Shown here: positions 35,318-44,926 of the stretch, piece after piece | Layout: each line of letters begins with the position of its first letter | Position numbering within the stretch: the stretch's first letter is position 1 | DNA from: Lunatimonas lonarensis | Lineage (GTDB): Bacteria; Bacteroidota; Bacteroidia; Cytophagales; Cyclobacteriaceae | NCBI RefSeq assembly: GCF_000390185.1 | Contig: NZ_AQHR01000041.1 | Span: forward strand, 151,434-215,433 | Length of the DNA stretch: 64,000 nt | Direction of reading: 5' to 3' | The notes under the pieces: generated by a model | What the model was told of the DNA's origin: nothing | The model's input: only the letters and a program-made list of their open reading frames with translations | Database searches by the model: none | Made by a program: the position numbers and the translations under genes

Positions 35318-36622
35318 ATGGAGGCAATAATGACCTATATAGATGCTGTCCTGACCGCACGGCTAGACCAAGAATTTGGAAAGACAGAGGTATTGAAAAA
35401 GCCCACCATCAACGTGGTTTTGGAAAAAAAGGGACCTCTCGCGCAGCTGATCGAAGAATATAACCTACAGAATCAGGATATGCTTATTCTTTTTCTTGCG
35501 TTGTTGCCCTACATCGCCCCCCAATACCTCTCAACTAAAATTGGCCAATACATCCCAAAAGGAGGGGAGCTTCCTGAATTTGGCGGTATGCGGGGAAAAA
35601 GCCACCGGGGTATTATTCCCACCGGAGAGACCCTCTTATATGTCTTGGCAGGAACCGACCCAACCCTAAGAGCAAAATACATCCCTTTGTTTACCCATTC
35701 TATTTTGTTTAGGAAAGGGATCCTTTCGATCGGTGCTGCTGCCGAAGAAGAGCCTTTTTTGGCCGGCCCCTTGAAAATTGATCGGGAAATCACCGAAAGA
35801 ATTCTTTTTGGAGGAATCCAGCGACCAACTTTCAATAGCCATTTCCCCGCTCAGCTTATCGAAACCGAGTTGAACTGGCGTGATCTGGTACTTCCTGAAA
35901 AGACCTTGGAGCAAATCCGTGAAATCGAACATTGGCTTCAATACCACGAGCGATTGATGGCAGAATGGGGCTTGGGTCGGGCTGTGAAACCCGGATATCG
36001 GGTCATGTTCTTTGGTCCCCCCGGAACGGGTAAAACGCTTACGGCAGGTCTACTGGGTAAACATACCGGTAGGGATGTGTTTCGCATAGATCTATCGCTG
36101 GTGGTTTCCAAGTATATAGGAGAGACGGAAAAGCAACTCTCCCAGCTATTTGACAAAGCGGCAAACAAAGATTGGATCCTTTTTTTCGATGAAGCAGATG
36201 CCTTATTCGGCAAACGAACATCTGTTCGGGATGCCCACGACAAATACGCCAACCAAGAAGTTTCCTATCTTTTGCAGCGAGTAGAAAGCCATCCGGGCTT
36301 GGTTATCCTGGCTTCCAACTTCAAATCAAATATCGATACAGCCTTTTTGCGGCGGTTTCAGACGGTAGTGGATTTTGAAATGCCAAGCTATAAGGAACGC
36401 TATGCACTGTGGAACAACAACCTGCCACGGACTATACCTTGGGAACAAGGACTGGAGATAGAGGAACTGGCCCGCAGGTTTACCCTAAGCGGTGCCAACA
36501 TCGTGAATATCATCCAACAGGTGGGACTTAAAACCCTCGCAGCCGGAGATACCGAAATCAAAAAAGACCAGATCATTCAGGCAATCAAGAACGAGCTGAG
36601 TAAGGAGGGGAAGATGCACTAG
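35318..36622 (+). CDS. AAA+ ATPase of the eCIS locus (Afp15/Pvc15-like)
   Basis: A 434-aa cytosolic AAA+ protein. Walker A is GPPGTGKT at 233-240; Walker B is FFDEAD with D291 and E292; sensor 1 is the ILASNFKSN strand and the arginine finger region AFLRRFQ follows. An N-terminal domain of about 200 residues precedes the AAA core. Afp15/Pvc15 ATPases are needed for particle assembly or cargo loading. It is the last gene of the locus: its stop is four bases from the stop of a convergent gene, with no terminator hairpin found between. Confidence 0.95.
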   Translation: MEAIMTYIDAVLTARLDQEFGKTEVLKKPTINVVLEKKGPLAQLIEEYNLQNQDMLILFLALLPYIAPQYLSTKIGQYIPKGGELPEFGGMRGKSHRGIIPTGETLLYVLAGTDPTLRAKYIPLFTHSILFRKGILSIGAAAEEEPFLAGPLKIDREITERILFGGIQRPTFNSHFPAQLIETELNWRDLVLPEKTLEQIREIEHWLQYHERLMAEWGLGRAVKPGYRVMFFGPPGTGKTLTAGLLGKHTGRDVFRIDLSLVVSKYIGETEKQLSQLFDKAANKDWILFFDEADALFGKRTSVRDAHDKYANQEVSYLLQRVESHPGLVILASNFKSNIDTAFLRRFQTVVDFEMPSYKERYALWNNNLPRTIPWEQGLEIEELARRFTLSGANIVNIIQQVGLKTLAAGDTEIKKDQIIQAIKNELSKEGKMH

Positions 36623-36626
36623 CCTC

Positions 36627-37043
36627 TCAGTCTTTCTTCAGCGTCGCCTTATTTTCAAGAATCACCGGATACAGATCATAAGTCGGATAAAACTCCGTAG
36701 AAAAGGCACCCCATACACTTCGCTCAACCGAAATGTTCAGATTACGAAGCTCCGATGCCGGAATTTTGACAGTGACCACCTGTCCGATACCCATCATGAC
36801 ATACCAGGACATAACCCTTGCCGATGCAGGTGGAAAGTTTTCGGTAAACCCATTTCGCTCCCGTATTTCGGTCAGCTCATCGATATTTTTGTCCTGGTGG
36901 TGCTTCATGAAAATAGTGATCATAATGGAGTCATTTTTTGCAGGCTCCTGGGCATGTACCTGATGGACGGAAAGGCAAAGAACTAGGCAGATAATCAGTC
37001 TTGCTGGCATGGAACGTGATTTTTTGGTTTTAATGAATCTCAA
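36627..37043 (-). CDS. Exported hypothetical protein
   Basis: A 138-aa protein with a signal peptide (LIICLVLCLSVHQVHAQ). The Met at 37010 (MPARLI) is a plausible alternative start that gives a shorter, more typical signal. The mature part, about 100 residues, contains SARVMSWYVMMGIGQVV and VERSVWGAFSTEFYPTYD; no known domain was recognised. It converges with the eCIS ATPase gene across four bases, so it marks the end of that locus. Function unknown. Confidence 0.7.
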   Translation of the reverse strand: MRFIKTKKSRSMPARLIICLVLCLSVHQVHAQEPAKNDSIMITIFMKHHQDKNIDELTEIRERNGFTENFPPASARVMSWYVMMGIGQVVTVKIPASELRNLNISVERSVWGAFSTEFYPTYDLYPVILENKATLKKD

Positions 37044-37146
37044 TTGTACCGAAATAGCGATCTTTCGAACGAAAATTTTTAAGTTTTTTTGATGACAAAC
37101 AAGCCGGTAGGCGATGTGAAGGTAGATAACCTATCCGATAAATAGA

Positions 37147-37545
37147 ATGAAAACATCGACTATTGTCCGAATAATGATCTTTACAGCTTACGGCATGCTG
37201 GCAATTCTTACTACCTCCTGCGTCAAAGACAATGATCCGGAAGAAGGCGTGGAGCGGTTTACAGGGCTTTGGTCCGGCACCTATTCCGGAAATGTAGACA
37301 GCGGTACTTGGGAGGTCACCATCCGCGAGGACGGTACCATTACGGGCAGCGCAACTTCCACACCCATGTCCAAAACCTACGGGGTAAGTGGAACGGTTTC
37401 TGACGATGGGGACTTCCACGCCACCGCTGGTTCTGCCACTACCGGAACCACTTTTACAGGTACATTAACTGCCACTAGTGGCAACGGAACCTGGGAAAAT
37501 GCGACCAATGGCTTAAGTGGCACTTGGTCTGGCTCGAAGCAATAG
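37147..37545 (+). CDS. Small lipoprotein of unknown function
   Basis: A 132-aa protein with a lipobox (ILTTSC, Cys at about residue 30). The mature part is Gly/Thr/Ser-rich beta sequence with repeating W-S/T-G units (GLWSGTYSGNVDSGTW, GTWENATNGLSGTWSG). This looks like a small beta-barrel or lipocalin-like sheet; no family was recognised. It stands alone, divergent from the preceding gene, with no strong promoter box found. Confidence 0.65.
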   Translation: MKTSTIVRIMIFTAYGMLAILTTSCVKDNDPEEGVERFTGLWSGTYSGNVDSGTWEVTIREDGTITGSATSTPMSKTYGVSGTVSDDGDFHATAGSATTGTTFTGTLTATSGNGTWENATNGLSGTWSGSKQ

Positions 37546-37609
37546 CATCAAGTGGGTAACTTTTAGTAGCCAACCTACGTTAAAATAAACTTACCCATTT
37601 ATCAATTGG

Positions 37610-38749
37610 ATGACCACACCAAGGAGAAAAAAAATTCTGGTGGCTTGCAATCACCTGGCGACGGTGGGAGGTTCAGAGCTATATACCTTTTACCTGATCA
37701 AGGCGTTAAAAAAGCTTAGGAAATACGAAGTATCGTATTTTACCCATTCCAAGGGTATTATTTCTGAACGTATCGAAAAAGAACTGGGTGTACCGTTTAA
37801 ATCAGGCAGCCAATTTGACCTGATTATTGCGAGCCACAATACTACTGTTAATTTTCTTTTCGGGCAGGGGCGGATTTTGCAGGTTTGCCATGGCCCGATC
37901 CCGGATATGGAGCAGCCTTCGCCCTTGGCGGATTATCATATAGCAGTTTCGGAGGAGGTGAAAGCCCATTTGGCTTCTTTGGGCTTTCCATCTACTGTGG
38001 TACTCAACGGAATTGATATGGATACGTTTACCCAGGAAGTACCCATCTCTGAAAAACCGCAGCGGGTGCTCTCACTTTGTCAAAGCAAGGAAGCAAACGA
38101 ATGGCTGTCGGAAATTTGTGAGGAAGAAAACCTGAAGTTCACCGCCATCAATAAACACCGAAATCCCAGCTTTAGGGTAAACAAGGAGATAAACAACGCC
38201 GATTTGGTAATTGGGATAGGGCGATCCGTATACGATGCCATGGCTTGCGGGCGTCCTTGTATTCTTTTTGACAAGCGCTCGTACAATGGCAACCTGGGGG
38301 ATGGCTACTTGAAGCCCGATAATTTTTCCGACTTTGTACGATACAACTGTTCCGGTCGTTTTGCTAGGCGGCGTTTTTCAAAATCGGAAATGAAAAATGA
38401 ACTCGGTAAATACCGAAAGCAAGACGGGGTGGCGCTGCGACAGATAGCCTTTCAACGCTTAAACCTACAGACTAATACGAACGCATTGTTACAGATTGGA
38501 TTCGGTATAAAAAAAGCATCCCACATGCGTCACCGACTCCAAGTGCTACTTAATTGGGCTAAATACGAAAAAATCTTTAATGTCCAAAAGCGTGCTATAC
38601 GGGCACAGATGAACGCAAAGGTTGATGCAGGCGTCTCTATTTCCGACGTACGGATGATGGTAACGGCGGAGCGTTTCGTGATACCACTAAGAGCTTCCTT
38701 GTATGCGTTTTGGTTCAAACTCTGGGTCAAAAACATCATACAATCTTAG
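37610..38749 (+). CDS. Glycosyltransferase, GT4-like (group 1)
   Basis: A 379-aa cytosolic glycosyltransferase. The N-terminal Rossmann half includes KILVACNHLATVGGSELYTFYL, where GGSE is typical of GT4 enzymes. NGIDMDTF marks the start of the C-terminal half and GRSVYDAMACGRPCILFD is the equivalent of the E-x7-E/D donor-binding region (the first Glu is replaced by Ser-Val-Tyr-Asp context). Donor and acceptor are unknown. The C-terminal 90 residues are basic and may associate with membrane. No other polysaccharide gene is adjacent. Confidence 0.8.
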   Translation: MTTPRRKKILVACNHLATVGGSELYTFYLIKALKKLRKYEVSYFTHSKGIISERIEKELGVPFKSGSQFDLIIASHNTTVNFLFGQGRILQVCHGPIPDMEQPSPLADYHIAVSEEVKAHLASLGFPSTVVLNGIDMDTFTQEVPISEKPQRVLSLCQSKEANEWLSEICEEENLKFTAINKHRNPSFRVNKEINNADLVIGIGRSVYDAMACGRPCILFDKRSYNGNLGDGYLKPDNFSDFVRYNCSGRFARRRFSKSEMKNELGKYRKQDGVALRQIAFQRLNLQTNTNALLQIGFGIKKASHMRHRLQVLLNWAKYEKIFNVQKRAIRAQMNAKVDAGVSISDVRMMVTAERFVIPLRASLYAFWFKLWVKNIIQS

Positions 38750-38786
38750 CCAGGTAACTGTTATCGGGTGAAACACAAAACAAAAA

Positions 38787-38819
38787 TGACCTTAGTTTAC
38801 TTGATTTAAACTAAGGTCA
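38787..38819 (-). terminator. Terminator of the PVC-type lipoprotein gene
   Basis: A perfect 13-bp stem (38787-38799 with 38807-38819), loop of seven. On the minus strand it is followed by TTTTTGTTTTG, fitting intrinsic termination for the gene ending at 38844. It may also stop the convergent glycosyltransferase transcript. Confidence 0.75.
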
Positions 38820-38843
38820 ATCCGGCAATCGTCTATTGATCGG

Positions 38844-41540
38844 TTACCGCGCAAAGATCGTCAGTTTTTTCATGGCCCAGGGATGTTCTCCATCCTGCTT
38901 GGAGCGGATTCTTACTGACTTTACCGGCGTTTCCTGATTCCACGCCAGAAAATTCAATCCTTTGGATCCGGTTGTTTGTGCCACTTCCTGCCAAGACTGC
39001 CCATCTGGTGATACCGCAACGCTGAAGGACATCGGAAACTGATCTCCTTCTGTATCAAACTGAATTTCAGTGACGGTGGCTGCGGAAGGTAAGTCTACTT
39101 GGTACCACATACCTTCCCGCTGGGGTCCGTCAGTTTTCCATCCTTTGTAGGTGAATGCATAGGAGGGATCCCTTGTGGACCCTACGCCTTGCAACGCCGT
39201 ACTACTTGCGGTCACCCGCCAGTTATCTTGTGGGAACATGGCTTTTGGGACTTCCTGCACCAACTCATCGTAACTATAGTTCTCCTTTCGGTTAGCAGTG
39301 CTCTTTCTGACTTCGGCCACGTAATCAGGGTATACGAAACTTCCCTTGTTGCCAAAATCGTTTCTGATATAGGAAATTACCGAGGCAATCCACTTGTCGT
39401 CATTTTCCGCCATAGGAATCATCACGCCCTCGTACTCCTTTCCTTCGATCGCTCCCGTTAACCCGTGCAACAAGGTTTTGACCGCGTATTCGGGATGTCC
39501 CATAATACGGGGAGAACCCGAGAAACCAGGAGCAATCAGCTCCCCTGTAGCTCCCGTTGGGGTTCCCAGTCCCTTTACGCCGTGACAGGTAGCGCAATAG
39601 CTATCAAAAATAGCTTTTCCATGATCGAATAAGGATCGTTCGTCCGCAGTATATTGGGTGGCAGCCAGCTTTTTGGCTTCTTCCATGCGCTCCGATAACT
39701 GGGTAGCAACTAGCTTTGGTCCTTTCGCTTTAGCAGATAGCTGGGTAGTGTTCAAAAGTTCTTCCAAGCCATTGATTTTCAGTACATAGGAGCTTTGAAT
39801 GGCTTGAATGGCCACTTCTGGGTCCGAATCACGGGCCAATTCCTTGAAAGACTGCTCTAAACTCTTTTCGCCATATTTATACAGCGTTTCTGCGGCCCGA
39901 AGCGCCTGCACCCGCATCTTGGGGCTTCTGTCTTTCAACAGGGCATTTAAAAGTTGTACGTTTAGTACCCCAAGACCCTCCATCGTCCAGAGTGCATGGA
40001 TACGTGCCAACTCGTTGTCAGAAGATTTTACCAGTTTTTCCAACTCTTTGGAGACTGATTTATCCTGGTTTAGGATGATGGTCTGCTGCGCCATGTCACG
40101 CCACCAGCCGTTGGGGTGGGAGAGGTGTCTGACCAGTTGGGCCGAGGTTTCCTCGTACATTCGGGGTTTTTCCTTGCTTCGGGGCATTCCGTCGTAGGTA
40201 ACGCGCCAGATACGACCGTTTTCTATGATGTCATCCATTTGGTACTGAAGCAGTTTAGTACGTAGGTAGCTGCCTTCCTGCGTCCAGTTTCCTTCTTGAA
40301 TGATCCCTCTATACATGTCTACAATGTACATGGTCCCATCCGGCGCGGTTGCAATATCTACCGGTCGAAACAAGGGATCGGTTGATTGGATAAACTCACT
40401 TTCCGAATCAATGTATTCATTCTGAACATAGGTAAGTCCTTCTTTCTTGTCGGATCGTACCTGACGAATAATGCGCCCAACCGGCTCGCCATAAAAATAT
40501 TGATTAACCAATTCTTTTGGTAGGCGATCTCCGCGGAAAACATCGTTCCCTGCAGCACCGGTTACGTTGTTTAGTGACCCATCGGGCTTGGTTTCACGCA
40601 TCCCTGGTTCGAAGTCGGCAAGCTTAACCAAACTGTACGGCACACGGAAACCTTCCTGAAATTGTCCTTCTACTCGATAATTACCATAAACCAGCGGAAA
40701 CTGAAAGTTTTGGGGCACACCGCCTGCTCCGTCCTGAAACCAAACCTGCCCATAATTGTCCTGTGTGACGCCCCATTGTCCATACGGATTTCCGGTTGGT
40801 TCCTGTATCACACCCTGGGGAGTCCAACGGATACGCTTGGCATTGTACGTACTGTACATCCAGTTGTCCATCGCCCAGGTCAGGAAACTGGTTTGGTGCT
40901 CTACATTGCCAGATCTTCCCAAGCCGGTGGCAAAAAGCTCCTTTTTGTCAGCTTTTCCATCGTTGTTCGTATCGGTGTATTTATATACATGGTCTTCGTT
41001 GGATTCCATGGTCAGGATGGTATTTGGGCCAAAAGGAACCACAAACCTTGGAAATACCAGGCTGTCCAAAAAGACAACTCCCGTCTCGTAATAGCCGTCG
41101 TTATCCTTATCCTCCCACCTGGAAATACGGGAGATCGGCAACAGCTCTCCGGTGGCATCTATGTCCTGCATATAGCTTCGTAGCTCCAACACGTACATGC
41201 GGCCGTTTCCATCAAATTGTATGGCCGCAGGCTCCTTTATTTGCGGTTCGGTAAGGATTGGGTCGATCCGATAGCCCGGCTTAAGAATGAAGGTTTCTTT
41301 TTGCCGGGAAGCCGAAAGCGGCATCACCGGTGGCACGGGCGAGAGGTCAATTCCCTGCCATCTGGGTGACTCCAAATCTACACCTTCTGGAATCTGGATT
41401 TGGGGAAAAGGAGCCTCCGCACGCTTTGGGTCAAGCCGAGCCAATGGGGACTCCTCGATGGGACGGGTAGGTTTGTTACAGGAAATGATTAAGAAAAATG
41501 TTAAGAAAACGCTGTAAACGACAATTTTTGAATAATTCAT
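38844..41540 (-). CDS. PVC-type haem-binding CxxCH lipoprotein with C-terminal discoidin-like domain
   Basis: An 898-aa lipoprotein (lipobox IISCN). Residues about 75-430 form a sugar-dehydrogenase-like beta-propeller with motifs such as MYVLELRSYMQDID and DGTMYIVDMYRG. HEAT-like repeats follow (about 450-610). A cytochrome c domain has the haem motif C649-A-T-C652-H653 with a later Met. The C-terminal 130 residues look like an F5/8 type C (discoidin) domain (SYAFTYKGWKTDG, PVKSVRIRSKQDG). Such proteins are presumed periplasmic or surface oxidoreductases acting on carbohydrate; substrate unknown. Confidence 0.87.
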   Translation of the reverse strand: MNYSKIVVYSVFLTFFLIISCNKPTRPIEESPLARLDPKRAEAPFPQIQIPEGVDLESPRWQGIDLSPVPPVMPLSASRQKETFILKPGYRIDPILTEPQIKEPAAIQFDGNGRMYVLELRSYMQDIDATGELLPISRISRWEDKDNDGYYETGVVFLDSLVFPRFVVPFGPNTILTMESNEDHVYKYTDTNNDGKADKKELFATGLGRSGNVEHQTSFLTWAMDNWMYSTYNAKRIRWTPQGVIQEPTGNPYGQWGVTQDNYGQVWFQDGAGGVPQNFQFPLVYGNYRVEGQFQEGFRVPYSLVKLADFEPGMRETKPDGSLNNVTGAAGNDVFRGDRLPKELVNQYFYGEPVGRIIRQVRSDKKEGLTYVQNEYIDSESEFIQSTDPLFRPVDIATAPDGTMYIVDMYRGIIQEGNWTQEGSYLRTKLLQYQMDDIIENGRIWRVTYDGMPRSKEKPRMYEETSAQLVRHLSHPNGWWRDMAQQTIILNQDKSVSKELEKLVKSSDNELARIHALWTMEGLGVLNVQLLNALLKDRSPKMRVQALRAAETLYKYGEKSLEQSFKELARDSDPEVAIQAIQSSYVLKINGLEELLNTTQLSAKAKGPKLVATQLSERMEEAKKLAATQYTADERSLFDHGKAIFDSYCATCHGVKGLGTPTGATGELIAPGFSGSPRIMGHPEYAVKTLLHGLTGAIEGKEYEGVMIPMAENDDKWIASVISYIRNDFGNKGSFVYPDYVAEVRKSTANRKENYSYDELVQEVPKAMFPQDNWRVTASSTALQGVGSTRDPSYAFTYKGWKTDGPQREGMWYQVDLPSAATVTEIQFDTEGDQFPMSFSVAVSPDGQSWQEVAQTTGSKGLNFLAWNQETPVKSVRIRSKQDGEHPWAMKKLTIFAR

Positions 41541-41674
41541 TACTATAAAGCGAGAAAGACAGGTGTATTCATTGCGAAAGGCTTTCTAGACAGAAACCCC
41601 ATGACGCTAAATTATGGGAATTTTTGAAAATTGTTTAGACCACTTGGGTAAAAATGAGCGGTGCAAACGAAAAC

Positions 41675-41700
41675 AGCGGTTTTCAAGGTGTAAAACCGTT
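41675..41700 (-). terminator. Possible terminator after the DUF418 pseudogene
   Basis: A 9-bp stem (41675-41683 with 41692-41700, one G-T pair) and an eight-base loop; on the minus strand a T-rich stretch (GTTTTCGTTTG) follows. The hairpin lies 17 bases after the stop at 41717. Moderate support only. Confidence 0.45.
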
Positions 41701-41716
41701 CAGGGATCTCTTCCTA

Positions 41717-42874
41717 TTACCTTTTCCGAATTGGAAAAAAGCGTAGGTACGTAGCCGACCGCCACAACCACTCCAAAGGTCCATAGTGAAAACGTGACAT
41801 CCAAAGCAAGGCCAAGGCTATTTGGAGTAAGAAAAACGAAGCAGTGACCAGCATAGCACCTCCCAATCCAATCCCCAGTACATAGGATGGATCCCTAGAA
41901 AAAAACCAGACTAAGAAAAAGGATTGGGTTACATACACGGTAAGACCCATCCTCCCAACAGGAATCAACCAAGCTGTCAACTTTTCAACGATCTTGAGCT
42001 CGTACAGTTTTACCAGCAATGCAACATATAAAAAAGACTGGGTAATGCGCTGCACCGCAAAGATGGCATCCACCTCCCGATCTGTAACGATCGCAGCGTT
42101 TTTCACGATCAGATAAAAAATTCCGAATACCGACGTAGCAACAAAACTGCCAATCAATACCCGTTTGAAAAATTGGCTATTATTTTTGGTTGAAGAAAAG
42201 AGAGATTTCCGTCCCGCATAGTATCCCAATAAAAACATGGAAAAAACGGAAAATAGCCGCCCCGAAACCAGCAGATAATCTAACTTGGCAAGCCCAACTA
42301 TTTTTAAAAGTATTAGCTCCCTGCCATAAGACGAAAAGGACAGAAGTTGTTGGAGCGACTCCTCGCTGATTAGCCTAAGAGCCAAACTCATTAAAAAGAA
42401 GCACCCCGAAAACCAAAGTAATCCGTTACAGCTAAGGTTTCTGACAAATAACAAAACAATACCTAACAAGGCGTAGAGCTGGAGAATATCCCTGGGAAAA
42501 AACAGGCTATGTGCATAACCTATCAGCAGAAGAATACACAGTCTCCATAAATACCTGCCAGCGAAGGTCTGACCTTTTTGGCTGGCACTCCTCAGTTGAA
42601 TCGCAAAGCTCAATCCAAAAAGAAACGAAAAAATACTAAACAAAACCTACGAGGAGGAATAGGTAATCGCTCCCCGAAGCAAATTATCTTGAAAACTCCA
42701 GATCGGATTACTTGAAAATGCCTCCCTGATCGCATAAAAATCATTAAAGGCGTGTACCAAAAGTATCCCAAACAGCGTAAAGCCACGCATTACGTCTAGA
42801 ACGTGTAATCTCTTCGGTTTAACTATTACAGGATTTAAAGGCCTAGGGATTTCTTCTAGCGTTTCTTTTACCAT
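41717..42874 (-). pseudogene. DUF418 (YeiB-like) membrane protein interrupted by an in-frame TAG
   Basis: Two ORFs in one frame, 75 codons (42647-42874) and about 309 codons (41717-42646), are separated only by TAG at 42647-42649. The upstream piece has the DUF418 start (HVLDVMRGFTLFGILLVHAF). The downstream piece has the conserved FSIFSFLFGLSFAIQLR, RLCILLLIGYAHSLFFPRDILQLYALLG and GRMGLTVYVTQS blocks. Together they make about 385 residues, the normal length. The second ORF has only a TTG (Leu) start. A nonsense change at a position that is often Lys (AAG to TAG is one base) is the simplest explanation; a sequencing error is the alternative. Confidence 0.8.
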
Positions 42875-43124
42875 TTTTTCCGGAAATCGTCAATAAAAAA
42901 CAAAATTCAAATTTTTAAATTATGAGCCCCTAGCAAACAAAAAAAAGCCAAAAAACCCTTCGTTACCATAATGCCTCGGTAGCTTTGGGTCAAAATTATA
43001 AACTAATTAATATTTTACTAAAATTTACCACTATTTTAGTAGCATAAAAGATTTTACCCTATTCGTTTTTATACTCCTATCGTTCAGAAAAAGAGACGGA
43101 TAGAATTTTTTTTCGTGTTTGGAT

Positions 43125-43132
43125 TACTTTTG
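43125..43132 (+). promoter_or_regulatory. Bacteroidota -7 box upstream of the TIM-barrel hydrolase gene
   Basis: TACTTTTG matches TAnnTTTG, 37 bases before the GTG start at 43170. No clear -33 TTTG. It lies in the 295-bp AT-rich divergent gap 42875-43169, in which nothing else was recognised. Confidence 0.45.
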
Positions 43133-43169
43133 CTATCTTACCGGCCTTTAATCCATTTATTTACCCGCT

Positions 43170-44255
43170 GTGGTTTCTAAAAATATAGTTCTAACGGTTT
43201 TGCTGTTTTCATGGTTGTTTGGTTCCTGCGATCAGAGATCAGCCAATTACAAACTTGATGAATACTCTCAGGTTAAGAAGTTCGATGTCCATGTGCACCT
43301 TGAGACCGAGCGTAACCTATTTGTGGATTTGGCCAAAGTGCAAAATTTCCGATTGGTGAATATTTCGTTGGAATATACGCAGGGTTGGGACGATGTATAT
43401 GGTAAATTTTCCTATGGGTTGAAGCAACATCAGGCAGCACCGGCATGGGTTGAGATGGTCACTGCTTTTGCGGTGTCGGATTGGGATGACCCTGCATGGG
43501 AGTCGAAAACCTTGGCTTGGCTGGATTCCTGCTTTGATGCAGGAGCGGTAGGGGTGAAGGTGTGGAAAAATATCGGCATGGTATCCCGAGACACGGCGGG
43601 AAACCTTATTCAGATCGACGACCCGAAGTTTGATCCAATCTTTAGCCATATTCAGAATCGGGACAAGGTGCTGATGGGGCACTTGGCCGAACCCAAAAAC
43701 TGCTGGTTGCCACTGGAAGAAATGACAACCAACAACGACCGCAGGTATTACGGGCGGCATCCCGAATACCACATGTACCTGCAACCAGATATGCCCTCCC
43801 ATGAGGAGTTAATAGGACGAAGGGACCGGGTATTGGAGAAAAACCCAGACCTGAAGTTTGTAGGTGCCCACCTGGGCAGTTTGGAATATGACGTGGATGA
43901 GTTGGCCAAGCGGCTGGATCGCTTCCCCAATATGACGGTGGACTTGGCCGCTAGGATGGGGCAGGTGTTTTACCAAACAGCGAAGAATAGGGAAAAGGTG
44001 CGTACCTTTTTTATCCAATACCAGGATCGCATCCTGTACGGAACAGACTTGGCAGACGACGGCGAACGAACCCGTGAACAACTCAATCAGGCCATGGAAG
44101 AAAACTGGAAAAGGGATTGGGAGTTTTTTGTGACCGCCAATACGATGGAGAGTTCGCTGATTGATACGCCTTTTCAAGGGCTGGATTTGCCCAGAGAGGT
44201 GGTAGATAAAGTTTTCTACCAAAATGCGGTTAGGTGGTTTGGATTAATAGATTAA
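43170..44255 (+). CDS. Amidohydrolase_2-like TIM-barrel lipoprotein
   Basis: A 361-aa metal-dependent hydrolase, starting at GTG (43170), with a lipobox (LFGSC). The metal site looks complete: HxH in FDVHVHLE, a His in MGHLAEP, a His in GAHLGSLEYD and the Asp of LYGTDLAD. This pattern is typical of the amidohydrolase_2/ACMSD-like fold. Activity may be hydrolysis or decarboxylation; substrate unknown. It is unrelated to the imidazolonepropionase-like trio at the left end. It is followed by an intrinsic terminator at 44267-44303 and has its own -7 box. Confidence 0.85.
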   Translation: MVSKNIVLTVLLFSWLFGSCDQRSANYKLDEYSQVKKFDVHVHLETERNLFVDLAKVQNFRLVNISLEYTQGWDDVYGKFSYGLKQHQAAPAWVEMVTAFAVSDWDDPAWESKTLAWLDSCFDAGAVGVKVWKNIGMVSRDTAGNLIQIDDPKFDPIFSHIQNRDKVLMGHLAEPKNCWLPLEEMTTNNDRRYYGRHPEYHMYLQPDMPSHEELIGRRDRVLEKNPDLKFVGAHLGSLEYDVDELAKRLDRFPNMTVDLAARMGQVFYQTAKNREKVRTFFIQYQDRILYGTDLADDGERTREQLNQAMEENWKRDWEFFVTANTMESSLIDTPFQGLDLPREVVDKVFYQNAVRWFGLID

Positions 44256-44266
44256 CTATGAATAGA

Positions 44267-44303
44267 AAAAGCCCCCTTCTTCCGTGGATAGAAGAGGGCT
44301 TTT
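44267..44303 (+). terminator. Intrinsic terminator after the TIM-barrel hydrolase gene
   Basis: A 13-bp inverted repeat (44267-44279 with 44291-44303, one mismatch), loop of 11, ending in TTTT. It starts 11 bases after the stop at 44255. Confidence 0.8.
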
Positions 44304-44437
44304 GTAGTTTACGAGACCTTGTTTGCCTCAGATGATCCCCATAAATGACCAGCAATAAACAGGATCATACCTATTTAGGTTTTTGTACCCAATAGAAGAT
44401 TCGGTCTGCAAAGTTTGAGCAATTCGCTTGCGAGAAA

Positions 44438-44926
44438 TCAATAATTTGTACGGTTTTCCTTTTCTTTCCAATCCTGAAAGGGTTTATCAGATGCTTCAAT
44501 TCGGAGAGGAATAAACGGGATTTTACGTTCAGTGGGAGCCCGATCCAGTTCCTTATAGATAAAAGCATCGTCGAAGCCGGCTTCAGCCGCCTCTTCTTTG
44601 GTACAGGCGTAGAATACGCGATCGGGGCGTGCCCAGTAAATGGCTCCAAGGCACATGGGACAGGGCTCACAGGAGGTATACAGGTCGCATCCCGTTAGCT
44701 GAAAAGACCCCAAGGATTTGCAGGCATCCCGTATGGCCATCACTTCGGCATGTGCGGTGGGGTCGTTGGTGCTGAGTACGGAGTTGTAACCTTTTCCGAC
44801 AATCCTGCCATCTTTGACAATCACACAGCCGAACGGCCCGCCTTGTCCATGCTGCATGCCGTATTGGGCGAGGGCGATTGCTGCGCTCATCCAATTTTCT
44901 GTGGGGTTGTTATTTGGTATCTGCAT
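44438..44926 (-). CDS. Nucleoside deaminase, guanine-deaminase-like
   Basis: A 162-aa cytidine/deoxycytidylate-deaminase-fold enzyme. The zinc site is visible: H59 and E61 in HAEVMAI, and C89 and C92 in EPCPMCLGA. The following IYWARPDRVFYACTKEEAAEAGFDDAFIYKEL is typical of bacterial guanine deaminases (GuaD/YkvN-like), which convert guanine to xanthine, rather than tRNA adenosine deaminase (TadA). It stands alone on the minus strand between two plus-strand genes. Confidence 0.9.
   Translation of the reverse strand: MQIPNNNPTENWMSAAIALAQYGMQHGQGGPFGCVIVKDGRIVGKGYNSVLSTNDPTAHAEVMAIRDACKSLGSFQLTGCDLYTSCEPCPMCLGAIYWARPDRVFYACTKEEAAEAGFDDAFIYKELDRAPTERKIPFIPLRIEASDKPFQDWKEKENRTNY

Noticed and set aside
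12856..36622. Interpretation as a prophage or T6SS
   Set aside because: No integrase, capsid, portal, terminase or TssJLM genes; DUF4255, DUF5908, CIS_TMP, DUF4157 and the AAA+ gene point to eCIS.
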